NCBI GenBank assembly: GCA_030447505.1
Contig: JAUJOT010000003.1
Location: 372,001 to 436,000, forward strand
Origin: Solirubrobacteraceae bacterium
GTDB lineage: Bacteria; Actinomycetota; Thermoleophilia; Solirubrobacterales; Solirubrobacteraceae
Direction: 5' to 3'
Length of the DNA: 64,000 bases
Of this stretch, positions 34,088 through 41,844 are shown one piece after another; position 1 is the first letter of the stretch; each line of letters opens with the position of its first letter. The position numbers were made by a program, and so were the translations under genes. The notes beneath the pieces were generated by a model. It made no database searches and was not told the origin of the DNA. It worked only from the letters and a program-made list of their open reading frames with translations.

Positions 34088-36235
34088 ATGAGATCGGATG
34101 CAGATCCCATAGGCGCTAAGGCGCTCGGACTGCGGGCACTGCCCGACGGCTGGACGCCGCCGTTTCTCGCCCTCGATCCGGTTGCTGTGAAGGCTCTACT
34201 CGCGCGAGAACCACCCGCCCCCATGAGGCGGGTGCTCGAGGAGTTCGTCGATCGGTCACCGGGACGGCTCCTTGTGCGCTCTGATGGAGCCGACGAGGCC
34301 CTCCACCCAGGATCCGGCCGCACCGTCGTGGCAGCCGCCAATCCCGACGCGGTGACAAGCGCGTTGGAGCGAGTGGCCAACGGTAACCGGGCGGCCGCGG
34401 TCGTACAGGCAGCAATAGAGCCGGCGGTTGTCGGGCTGCTCAGTAACGAGCGGCGAGTCGCCGAACACCCTCATGATTGGGTGCTCGAGGGAGAGATCCA
34501 CCTGCGGGGGCCTGAGATCCGGAGAATTCGGGCCTCAGAGGTTGAGGGGTTCGCCCTCGATGCATCGTCGCCGTCCTCAGCCGTTGAGTCCGTGCGCCGC
34601 ATTGCGCGCTATCTGCAGGGCATCGGCGGGCGGTGGCGCGTGGAATGGCTGTGGGATGGCGAGCGGATCTGGGTCGTACAAGCCGACAGCGTCCGCGAGG
34701 GCGCCGCGGCGGACCGGCCGCTCGGCAAGCTGCCCTCGGTCGAGGTTCCCCGCGGCCGGCTTCTTGGGTCAGTGCGCTTCCCAGGACGTAAGCTCGACCG
34801 TTGGCGAACCTTCGAGCAGCTCGATCTGCCCCGCATCGAACTACTGGCAATCGATGGCCGCCGCTACCAGACGAGCCGCCAGCAGGAGCTCATCGAGGCG
34901 ATCGAGGAGCTCGGGCCCGGGCCACTCGTCGTGCGGACGGATCTCGCTGCCGCCCACGACCCGCTCCTGCTGCCGACCAGCGGACCGATGTCCCGGCCGA
35001 CCGACGTGCTCTCCTATATGCGGGAGACCTCCGAGCGCTTCGCTAAGGCTGGTGTCCCCAGTGATGGCTGGGCCTTCCTGGTCGCCGTCCTCGTGCCGGC
35101 GCAGGCGAGCGCATGGGCGCAGATCGACGCGGCAGGGGAAGTGACCATCACTGCCCTCTGGGGCTACCCCGATGGCCTGCTGCACCTGCCCCACGACTCG
35201 TACACGATCGACACCACGAGCGAGGTAGAAGTCCTCCGTTCGTTCAAGCCGGCGTGTCTGGTTCCGAGGGCCGGGAAATGGGTCACTCAGTCGGTCCCGC
35301 CGCCGTTCGATTGGCAGCGAGTGCTCGACGACGAGGAGGCTCGAGCGATCGCCCAACTAGCGCGAAAGGTCGCGGATAAGGCCGGACCGATGCAGTTGCT
35401 GGTCCTCGCTCAAGTGGGTGGCCTCCGGGGTCGCGACGGTCTGCTGCCGTTTCACTTCACACGCTTGACCTCGACGCCCGGACCCGTGAGAAGCGCCTTG
35501 GCGGCCGAGCGCGACGAAGTGGTGCTGCGCCGGCCGCAGGATTTAGACGCGATAGCCTCCGACCCTGCCCCGGCGGCGGTTCGCGTAGAGCCCAGCCCCG
35601 CATGGCTGCGGGATGCAGGTTTCCTGACGGATATCGGCGCCTGGGCCGCTTCGCGCGGAGTGGTGATCTTGTTCGCTGGCAGCATCCTCGGGCATGCGTT
35701 CCATCTGCTCTCCAACGCCGGCGCCACCGTCGTAACCCCAAGGGACTCTCGGATTGATCACGGTGAGCCGTTGTGCACGGTCGTCGTCGCCCACTACGGC
35801 GGGCTAGAGCGCGTACGGACACTGCCGTGCCAAGATGCGAGGCAGCTTGCCGTTGAGACCCTCGCGGCGCTCGCCATCAATGCGTCCCTCGACGCCGACG
35901 ACGAGGAGCATGTCCGACGAGCGCTCTGGGTGCTCCACCCGGCTCTACACGTCGACCGGCCGCCAGAGGCGGGCTTCGAATCACTCGGTTGGCTTCGAGC
36001 CGGCCAAGAGTCGCTGAATGGGCCGGGGACCGTTCCGCTCTTCATGGACACCGCCGGCTCCGCGCCGGTCGCGCAGCTCGCACGGTCCGGAATCACAGTG
36101 CCTGCAACCGGCCGTGACAAGTCCAATGCGGGTCTGCGCTCAACCTTCCCTCTAGCTGACGGATGGGAGCTTCGTATCAGCGTCGGCGAGCACCAGATCG
36201 ACGTCATGGTGCGGCCGGCCGGTGGGGTCGACTAG
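34088..36235 (+). CDS. PPDK/PEP-synthase-like ATP-grasp protein, first gene of a three-gene cassette
   Basis: The product is 715 residues. The N-terminal ~200 residues look like the nucleotide-binding half of PEP synthase/pyruvate phosphate dikinase: IGAKALGLRALPDGWTPPFL, GRLLVRSDGADEALHPGSGR, AAVVQAAIEPAVVGLLSNE and VEWLWDGERIWVVQADSV correspond to the GGKGANL, VRSSA, VVVQ.M and (D/V)IEWA...l.iLQaRP blocks. A second unit follows: LVVRTD, then ASAWAQIDAAGEVTITALWG and YPDGLLHLPHDSYTID. Near residue 535 a GSILGHAFHLLSNAGATVVT segment resembles the swivelling phosphohistidine domain. The family converts ATP with a phosphoryl-histidine intermediate; the acceptor is unknown here. The following AAA+ gene starts 68 bases downstream. 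Confidence 0.65.
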   Translation: MRSDADPIGAKALGLRALPDGWTPPFLALDPVAVKALLAREPPAPMRRVLEEFVDRSPGRLLVRSDGADEALHPGSGRTVVAAANPDAVTSALERVANGNRAAAVVQAAIEPAVVGLLSNERRVAEHPHDWVLEGEIHLRGPEIRRIRASEVEGFALDASSPSSAVESVRRIARYLQGIGGRWRVEWLWDGERIWVVQADSVREGAAADRPLGKLPSVEVPRGRLLGSVRFPGRKLDRWRTFEQLDLPRIELLAIDGRRYQTSRQQELIEAIEELGPGPLVVRTDLAAAHDPLLLPTSGPMSRPTDVLSYMRETSERFAKAGVPSDGWAFLVAVLVPAQASAWAQIDAAGEVTITALWGYPDGLLHLPHDSYTIDTTSEVEVLRSFKPACLVPRAGKWVTQSVPPPFDWQRVLDDEEARAIAQLARKVADKAGPMQLLVLAQVGGLRGRDGLLPFHFTRLTSTPGPVRSALAAERDEVVLRRPQDLDAIASDPAPAAVRVEPSPAWLRDAGFLTDIGAWAASRGVVILFAGSILGHAFHLLSNAGATVVTPRDSRIDHGEPLCTVVVAHYGGLERVRTLPCQDARQLAVETLAALAINASLDADDEEHVRRALWVLHPALHVDRPPEAGFESLGWLRAGQESLNGPGTVPLFMDTAGSAPVAQLARSGITVPATGRDKSNAGLRSTFPLADGWELRISVGEHQIDVMVRPAGGVD

Positions 36236-36303
36236 CGCATCGCGCGGACGTTCTGCAATGCGGCGCCCACGATCGGGGGTCAGAGGCGTCATTCTAGGGC
36301 ACG

Positions 36304-38484
36304 GTGCACACTGCAGGAGTCGGACCGACGACTGGCGACTGGCCATACGAGCAGCCCGCGTGGCGACGAGTCGCCGAGCAGGCTGCCGAAGCACTCAAGG
36401 GCCTGCGAACGAACGGCGCCGGGTTTAAGGCCATCGACAGCGACCAGCAGGCGGCGATCGTCTCGTCGGCGCGCTGCGTTGAGGCGCTCGTCGAACTGAC
36501 TGACATAGCGGGTGAGTGGGCCCGCCCTTTCGACTACATAGACGCGGCCGTCGCGGATGTACTCGCGAAGGCGGGACTCGACGTGCTCAGCGAGCTAGCA
36601 AAGGAGGGCGACCTTGAGGACGCGACCGTCTCTCGAGCGGCGGAAGCGCTCGAACCGCATAAGGACAACCTCCCTGACGAGACCTCCGAGGGGCGGTACG
36701 CGCCATACGCGGTTTCGCTGCTCGTCACTGCTCGAGCCCGAGCGTGGCTTCGGCGCGCAGGTGACGCCGCCCAGGAGGGCATCACCGTCGAAGTCGACGA
36801 GACTCTCGCACCGCTGACCGGCGAGCTGGTGCGACAGAGCATGTTCGTCGATGCGGTCGACGACGAGCATGTGCATCCCTACATCATCTACCGAACCGTG
36901 AAGGCGCTGTGGCTCGCGGAGCTCGCGACTGACGAATCACCCGTCTACCTGCTTGCGCGCTCGCAGAAGGAGACGCTCAAGGCCAAGGCGGTACGAATCA
37001 CCGAGCGTCTCGTCGCCGAGCATGCCCTGCGCGATGTTACCGACAGCCAATCGGTCGCCCTTGCCTTCTGCGCCGCCACCCTAGCGGTCCCGCCGGCGAA
37101 CGACCTGCGCTACATCGACACCGCCCTCGATGCCGCCTTGGCCAGCCAGTCGTCAAACGGAGGCTGGCCCGACGGTCGCGCTATCACCTGGCACCACGAC
37201 CCGGTCACTGGCGAGCCGTTCATGGTTTCTACGCACGAGGTCGCGCTCGCGGTTGCCGAAACGATCAGCCTGCTCGGCATCCCCAGGGCAACGCGAGGCC
37301 GTCCGATGCCGCGGGCCATCAAGGGACTGGAAAGAGCCTTGGACCACGCGAGTTCGAGCGCACTCCGGTCATCCTCACCTCCCCCTGGCCCAATGTATGG
37401 GTGGGCGGCGTCTCACCTGTACGGTCAGACGCAAGTGCAAGCCGCGCCCACTGCCGCTGTGTTGCAGCTCGCAGTGACAGCGCGGCGAGTCGCCGAACTC
37501 CAACGGCAAACCGACGCCTTGGCCCGGTTCGCCGACGTTTGGGATCCCGTTAGCGACTACACCGCCCCGTTTTTGAAGTGGGAGAAGTACCGCGAAGCGA
37601 ACGAGCCGGACTCCGAGAACCCGATCCTGCCCTACCTGCATGGCAGGTTTGTCGATCAGGCGAAGCGGCGCCGTCGCGAGGATCCCAGACCATGGACCCG
37701 CACGTCCGCAATGTCGGTGATCCTGTTCGGTCCGTCCGGCACCACGAAGACGACCATCGTCAAGTCGATGGCCGAGGGGCTTCAATGGCCGCTGGTAACG
37801 TTGAGTCCGGGTACGTTTGTCGAAGACGGCCTCGACAATGTCGAGCGGCGGACAAGCGAGCTGTTCGTCTGGTTGCGAGACCTTGCCGAAACCGTTGTCC
37901 TCTTCGATGAGTGCGACGAGCTATTCCGCGAGCGCAATCAGGGGCTTCGCCAGGATGGCCCGGTCCCCGGCGGTGACCAGGTGCGATCGATCACCGCTTT
38001 CCTAACGGCCAGCATGCTCCCAAAGCTCCAGGATTTGCGCGACCGCGGCCAGGTCTTCTTCGTCATCGCGACGAACTATTTCGACCAGATCGACGCTGCG
38101 GTCCGCCGCGTCGGCCGCATCGACTCGATCGTCGGCGTCGGCTGGCCCGATCGGGCGCAACGGGAGCGCACGATTCGCAAAGAGTTCTGTGACGCGCTTG
38201 CTCGGCGGCGGGCAACCCTTCCCGATGGAGTCGTCGACCAAGCCGTCGAGGCGCTCGCCTCGAACACCCGTTACTTCGTGCGGGGCGACCTCGTAGGCGC
38301 CGCCAGCGCTATGGCCGAACGGTACTCTGAGATGGATTCGCCCGAGGCAGCAAAGAACGTTGCCAACGAAATCAGTCAGCAGCGGGAAAAGTCCATTAGC
38401 GACGAGGATTTGAAGGCCTTCCGAGCCGACGCCCCAGACAGCAGCGTCCCGCACCAGCGTAACCGCGGGGAGCTGAAGTCATGA
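36304..38484 (+). CDS. AAA+ ATPase with a long helical N-terminal region
   Basis: The product is 726 residues from a GTG. The C-terminal ~270 residues form an AAA+ module. Its Walker A, GPSGTTKT at 476-483, has Thr where the second-last Gly of GxxGxGKT is expected. Walker B is VVLFDECDELFRERN, sensor 1 is VFFVIATNYFDQIDAAV, and VRRVGRIDSIVGVGWPD is an arginine-finger and sensor region like that of classical FtsH/VPS4-type proteins. The ~450 N-terminal residues are helical and contain SQSSNGGWPDGR and GPMYGWAASHLYGQ pieces reminiscent of alpha/alpha-toroid repeats. Such a protein could remodel a partner on sensing a ligand. The stop overlaps the HIT gene by four bases (ATGA), which indicates coupled translation. 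Confidence 0.75.
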   Translation: MHTAGVGPTTGDWPYEQPAWRRVAEQAAEALKGLRTNGAGFKAIDSDQQAAIVSSARCVEALVELTDIAGEWARPFDYIDAAVADVLAKAGLDVLSELAKEGDLEDATVSRAAEALEPHKDNLPDETSEGRYAPYAVSLLVTARARAWLRRAGDAAQEGITVEVDETLAPLTGELVRQSMFVDAVDDEHVHPYIIYRTVKALWLAELATDESPVYLLARSQKETLKAKAVRITERLVAEHALRDVTDSQSVALAFCAATLAVPPANDLRYIDTALDAALASQSSNGGWPDGRAITWHHDPVTGEPFMVSTHEVALAVAETISLLGIPRATRGRPMPRAIKGLERALDHASSSALRSSSPPPGPMYGWAASHLYGQTQVQAAPTAAVLQLAVTARRVAELQRQTDALARFADVWDPVSDYTAPFLKWEKYREANEPDSENPILPYLHGRFVDQAKRRRREDPRPWTRTSAMSVILFGPSGTTKTTIVKSMAEGLQWPLVTLSPGTFVEDGLDNVERRTSELFVWLRDLAETVVLFDECDELFRERNQGLRQDGPVPGGDQVRSITAFLTASMLPKLQDLRDRGQVFFVIATNYFDQIDAAVRRVGRIDSIVGVGWPDRAQRERTIRKEFCDALARRRATLPDGVVDQAVEALASNTRYFVRGDLVGAASAMAERYSEMDSPEAAKNVANEISQQREKSISDEDLKAFRADAPDSSVPHQRNRGELKS

Positions 38485-39152
38485 GCACATGCCGACTGTG
38501 CACGCAGATCGCAGGCGACCCGCACGGCGATATGCTCGAGGAACTCCTCGGCAACGGCCACTACCTCCGCCGAGTGGTCGACCTGGATACCTCGTTCGTC
38601 GCGATGCCAAGCGTCGGCGCACTGGTGCCCGGGCACCTGCTGCTGTGCCCCGCCGAACACGCACGTAGCTTCGCCTCGCTGGCGCACCTCGATGCAGCGC
38701 AGTCGGCTCTCGCGAGCGTCGAACGAGGGCTTGCCACCTGGACAAGACAGACCGTGCAGTTCTTCGAGCACGGCAACGCCCGAAACGGCAACGCCATCGC
38801 CTGCACCGTCGAACACGCGCACATCCACCTGCTGGCCGGCGTACCTGATTTGGCGCCGCTGGTCGAGTCCGCCGGCGGTTGGCAGCCGGTCGTCGGCGGC
38901 CTTCAGGGCGTGGCTGATGTCGTCGGCGATGGCGAGTACCTTCTCCTGGGCGGCCTCGGAGGGCGCCTTTGGACGCGCCCCGCCGCCTCGGGTCATGCCT
39001 TGCCGTCGCAGTGGTTGCGACAGGTAGCTGCCGAGGCGATAGGCGAGCCGCAAGAATGGAACTGGCGGCAGCACCCCCGGCGCGAAATGGTCCGTGCCTC
39101 GTGGGAAGCCGCCAAGAGCCTCCCGAGGATCGGTTCGGCGCTCGCCGCTTAG
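38481..39152 (+). CDS. HIT-domain protein, third gene of the cassette
   Basis: The 223-residue product carries the histidine-triad motif EHAHIHLL, with H112, H114 and H116. This is the hallmark of HIT nucleotide hydrolases and transferases, which act on nucleoside phosphoramidates, dinucleoside polyphosphates or AMP conjugates. The N-terminus begins MSTCRLC, a C-x2-C pair as in zinc-binding HIT proteins, followed by LVPGHLLLCPAEHARSFA, which matches the HIT P-G-H-(h)-L-(h)-h-P-K.H block. A ~90-residue C-terminal extension (EWNWRQHPRREMVRASWEAA) is not typical of minimal HIT proteins. It is translationally coupled to the AAA+ gene and convergent with the next gene, overlapping it by four bases. 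Confidence 0.82.
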   Translation: MSTCRLCTQIAGDPHGDMLEELLGNGHYLRRVVDLDTSFVAMPSVGALVPGHLLLCPAEHARSFASLAHLDAAQSALASVERGLATWTRQTVQFFEHGNARNGNAIACTVEHAHIHLLAGVPDLAPLVESAGGWQPVVGGLQGVADVVGDGEYLLLGGLGGRLWTRPAASGHALPSQWLRQVAAEAIGEPQEWNWRQHPRREMVRASWEAAKSLPRIGSALAA

Positions 39153-39472
39153 GCGTAGTCGTCGCGGATAACCGCCTCGGCCAGCCGCGCGTCGGACCGC
39201 CGGGCGGCGACCGCGTCGCGCCACGCACCGGAGACTGCCGCGAAGCTGAACGCCGACTGGCGAACGTCCCGTCCGTCGGGGTCAGTCAGACGCCACCAGA
39301 ACTGTCCGCGCCAGTCGCTGAAGATACGGAACACGTACACAGACGAGAACACCTCCGGCAAGGCGTCGGGGACAAGATCCGGGACCGCGACAGAACCTAG
39401 TTCGCGCCCAGCAGTTTCGCTTGGACGGAAGCCGCTCTCGCCGGAACTTTTTTCTCCCGCGAAATGGTTCAT
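39149..39472 (-). CDS. Small protein with a YegP/DUF1508-like segment
   Basis: The 107-residue product starts from an ATG that lies inside the shared palindrome. The segment VYVFRIFSDWRGQFWWRLTD followed by PDGRDVRQSAFSFA resembles the YegP/DUF1508 beta unit (F.l..d..G.wrWRL...nG.iia.Sge.y), and a helical AWRDAVAARRSDARLAEAV tail follows. The family is small and its function unclear. It is divergent from the winged-helix gene, and its coding end overlaps the end of the HIT gene, so it is likely controlled by the same operator. The family call is tentative. Confidence 0.5.
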   Translation of the reverse strand: MNHFAGEKSSGESGFRPSETAGRELGSVAVPDLVPDALPEVFSSVYVFRIFSDWRGQFWWRLTDPDGRDVRQSAFSFAAVSGAWRDAVAARRSDARLAEAVIRDDYA

Positions 39473-39490
39473 GATTCATGAATCGTGAAC
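39467..39490. promoter_or_regulatory. Palindromic operator overlapping two divergent start codons
   Basis: The centre is GATTCATGAATC (39473-39484), a perfect 12-bp palindrome. It extends to 24 bp with one mismatched pair through GTTCAT on the left and GTGAAC on the right. The minus-strand ATG (39472-39470) and the plus-strand GTG (39485-39487) lie in the two arms. A dimeric regulator bound here would cover both translation starts and any leaderless transcript starts. The adjacent winged-helix protein is the obvious candidate ligand. Confidence 0.65.
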
Positions 39491-39916
39491 TACGAACCGG
39501 ACGGAACTCGGGCAGCGGTCGCCGAAGCGTCACGGCATCTGTTCCGGCGGGAAAATCGCCTCGACGTGCTGGCGCTGATCGCCGCCCGTGGGCAGCACGT
39601 GTTCTTCGCGAAGGAACTCGCCGCCGTCCTCAAGATCGGCGACAACCAAATCACGCCGGAGCTCGCGATGCTCAGGACCCTGGGGGCGGTCGAGCCGATC
39701 GACGGCCCCGAGCGGCAGAACTACCATCGAGCGGTCGCGCATCCGATCTGGCCGTTTGCTATCGACATGGTCGCTCGGACGGTTGCCCGACGCTGGCCTG
39801 ATACCGCGGAGGCGACACTACGCGCCTACGTGCTCGACCGCTACAACCTCGCGGACGTGCCCGCCCGGCTCGCCGCCGCCCTGTCCGCCACGAGCGAGTC
39901 GCCGCCGCGCGAGTAG
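39485..39916 (+). CDS. Winged helix-turn-helix transcriptional regulator
   Basis: The 143-residue product starts from a GTG embedded in the palindrome. The sequence RRENRLDVLALIAARGQHVF then FAKELAAVLKIGDNQITPEL and AMLRTLGAVEPIDGPERQNY follows the helix-helix-turn-helix-wing order of MarR/ArsR-type domains. A C-terminal helical part (AHPIWPFAIDMVARTVARRW) could dimerise. It is divergently paired with the YegP-like gene across a 12-base gap that is the palindrome core, so autoregulation is likely. It could control the neighbouring cassette, although no matching site is seen ahead of 34088. Confidence 0.7.
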   Translation: MNYEPDGTRAAVAEASRHLFRRENRLDVLALIAARGQHVFFAKELAAVLKIGDNQITPELAMLRTLGAVEPIDGPERQNYHRAVAHPIWPFAIDMVARTVARRWPDTAEATLRAYVLDRYNLADVPARLAAALSATSESPPRE

Positions 39917-39933
39917 AACGGCCGTTCGTGCGA

Positions 39934-40179
39934 TTACCGCAGCTCGGTACAGTCGTCATCGGCGATTGCGATGACCGGCGCGTTAGTCTCGATCCAGACC
40001 CGAGCACCGCACGCAAGCGGGCGCTCCGGCGAGTAGACGAGCCGGCTCGGGCCGTCGATAACAACCTCGTGCGCCTTGACGTTCGACCGAGACGTCTTCA
40101 CGGTCAGTGGCGGGACGTTCTCACCGTTGCGGCGGTTAGATCGAATGAGGTGCTGGTTCACGTGGATGCGCTTGAGCAC
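39934..40179 (-). CDS. Small conserved-looking hypothetical protein
   Basis: The 81-residue product starts from a GTG at 40179: MLKRIHVNQHLIRSNRRNGE, then PPLTVKTSRSNVKAHEVVID, GPSRLVYSPERPLACGARVW and IETNAPVIAIADDD. The dense, ordered motif pattern (IHVNQH.IR.N...GE..P..TVK......H.v.i.GPSR.VY...KPL.CGARVWIET) is one I associate with a small family of unknown function found near phage and defence genes. The longer open frame upstream is compositionally different, so the GTG next to LKRIHVNQ was chosen. It is convergent with the winged-helix gene. Confidence 0.6.
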   Translation of the reverse strand: MLKRIHVNQHLIRSNRRNGENVPPLTVKTSRSNVKAHEVVIDGPSRLVYSPERPLACGARVWIETNAPVIAIADDDCTELR

Positions 40180-40466
40180 TCGGTGATCATGGCTCGTCCG
40201 TCGGATTGACGCTCGAACCCGCTGCGCTTCGGAGTGGAGCCCCTCTCTTCGGGACTGGCGGCGGTTGTCGGGCTCCCCAGAGAGGCAGGACCAGTATTCG
40301 ACCGGTACCGTGGCAGAGATCGCTACGCGGTCAGGCCACTCGACCAGTGCGCAGCTGCCGATCTGTGGCGTCGCGTGTGCCGGTGACGCCGAGGCCGACC
40401 TAGGTGGACCTTGCGAAGAGATGGTGACGCTCGAGCGAGGCGCGGTTGCCCGCACCGCGGGGCTGA
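40180..40466. other. Gene-poor spacer before inverted repeat B
   Basis: Overlapping frames on both strands are open, but none is recognisable. A plus-strand reading with VTLERGAVARTAGLTAITIF crosses into the inverted repeat. It likely contains the upstream region of the 81-residue gene on the minus strand. Confidence 0.35.
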
Positions 40467-41220
40467 CCGCGATCACGATCTTCTTCCCCGGTGCTGATCA
40501 TCGGAATTCCCCACCTCGGTAGGGCGTAGAGGACCGCGCGTGGGGAGCGACGGAGGCGAAGGGTCGTAGCGCCGAGCCGTAGTCGCTTTCCACGCGCGCG
40601 TGCGCGTTCTGTCGGGGGTCCCCCTCACGGTCGTGGTGTCTAGGCCATGAACCGGAGGAGGACCGGCGGGGATGCTCACAGAGGAGGACGACGTGGAGAT
40701 CCACGCGCTTGCTGCGCGCGGCTGGAAGGTGTCGCAGATCGCCAGGCACACCGGCCGCGACCGCAAGACCGTCGCCAAGTACCTGAACGGCGAGGGTGGC
40801 GGGCAGCACCGGGCGCCGGCGGCGAGCTGCCTGGAGCCGTTTCGCGGCGACATCGAGGCGCGGTTCGTTGATGACCCGCACCTGGACGCGACGGTGCTGC
40901 ATCGCGAGCTCGCAGAGGCCGGGCTCGATCACAGCTATCCGACGCTCGTTCGCGAGTTGCGTCGGCTCGAGCTGCGGCCGGTCTGCTTGGTCTGCGAGCA
41001 CCACCGCGGTCAGGCGGTGACGGTCGAGATCGACCATCCTGCCGGCGAGGAGATCCAGTGGGACTGGCTGGAGCTGCACGACACGCCGTGGGGGCAGCCG
41101 GCGTTTCGTGCTGCTGGGCGCGCTGTCGCACTCCGGGCGCTTCAGGGGCGTCTTCTGCGAGCAGATGACCTTCGGGCACCTCGCCGAGGCGATGCACCGC
41201 GTGCTCGTCGCCCTGGGCGG
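40467..41220 (+). repeat. Inverted repeat copy B
   Basis: About 754 bp are almost identical, inverted, to 32909-33662. It holds a ~205-bp non-coding lead and the first part of an IS21-family istA starting at 40672. Copy B continues beyond 41220 into more istA sequence, whereas copy A is cut by IS256 sequence. The two copies point outwards and bracket 6.8 kb of cargo. Confidence 0.88.
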
Positions 41221-41560
41221 CACCCCGCGCGTCTGGCGCACCGACCGGATGGCCACGATCGTCGTGCCGGGCACCGACCGGCTGACGACCGACGCGGCGC
41301 AGGCCGCCAAGCACTATGGCGTCGAGGTCGCGGTCTGCCCGTCGCGGCGCGCCCAGCGCAAGGGCGTCGTCGAGGCCGCGGTGAAGTACACGACGAAGTC
41401 GTGGTGGCGCAGCGCGCCGGTCACGACGATGGCCGAGGCCCAAGCGTCACTTGATGCCTGGTGCATCGAAGTTGGCGACCAGCGCAAGCGGCCGAAAGGG
41501 ACGGTCGGCCAGATCGGCTCCGCGGAGCCGCTGCGCGCGTTGCCGCGCGCTGCCTACCCC
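40672..41560 (+). pseudogene. IS21-family transposase IstA, frameshifted and truncated
   Basis: From GTG 40672 or nearby ATG: a helix-turn-helix (SQIARHTGRDRKTVAKYLNG), then EEIQWDWLELHDTPWGQPAF with the first catalytic Asp. After an extra base the next frame reads LLGALSHSGRFRGVFCEQMT, TPRVWRTDRMATIVVPGTD with the second Asp, and SRRAQRKGVVEAAVKYTTKS with the Glu. The C-terminus breaks off after YPAVIAVERR, and no istB ATPase gene follows. The single-base frameshift is shared with copy A. The element is therefore dead on its own. Confidence 0.85.
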
Positions 41561-41667
41561 GCGGTGATCGCCGTCGAGCGACGTCGACTTTTCTCTCCGC
41601 AAGGTCCGTTTTACAGGCCTTTCGGGTCCAAAACGTTCCCCAACTCCGCGTTTTGGATACGTGTTTG

Positions 41668-41711
41668 GCGGCTGTCACGCCGGAGGTCCCGGGTTCGTCC
41701 CGTCGCTCCGC
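41668..41711 (+). repeat. Decayed tRNA-Asp-like 3' half, candidate attachment remnant
   Basis: The sequence GGCTGTCACGCCGG followed by AGGTCCCGGGTTCG and TCCCGTCGCTCCG has the order of a tRNA 3' half: an anticodon loop with GTC, a variable loop, a T arm with GGTTCG, then an acceptor strand. Compared with a normal tRNA-Asp(GTC), one loop base and two T-loop bases are missing, and there is no 5' half. It lies 100 bp after the istA remnant and before the first housekeeping-type gene, so it may mark an old island edge. No gene is seen between 41560 and 41845. Confidence 0.45.
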
Positions 41712-41844
41712 TCTTTCGAAGGACCTGCATAGCCCCCGCGCCTTTCGTCGTGTGCTCGTTTGGGCGCCGGCTGATAAAGCGTGCGCCCTGATCGCGAGGA
41801 TGCATGTTGCGTAGGCGCTCCTTGCCATCCCTCAGAATCGACCA

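Noticed and set aside
40672-41791. A functional IS21 element
   Set aside because: istA is frameshifted, its C-terminus is missing and there is no istB, so it cannot move by itself.
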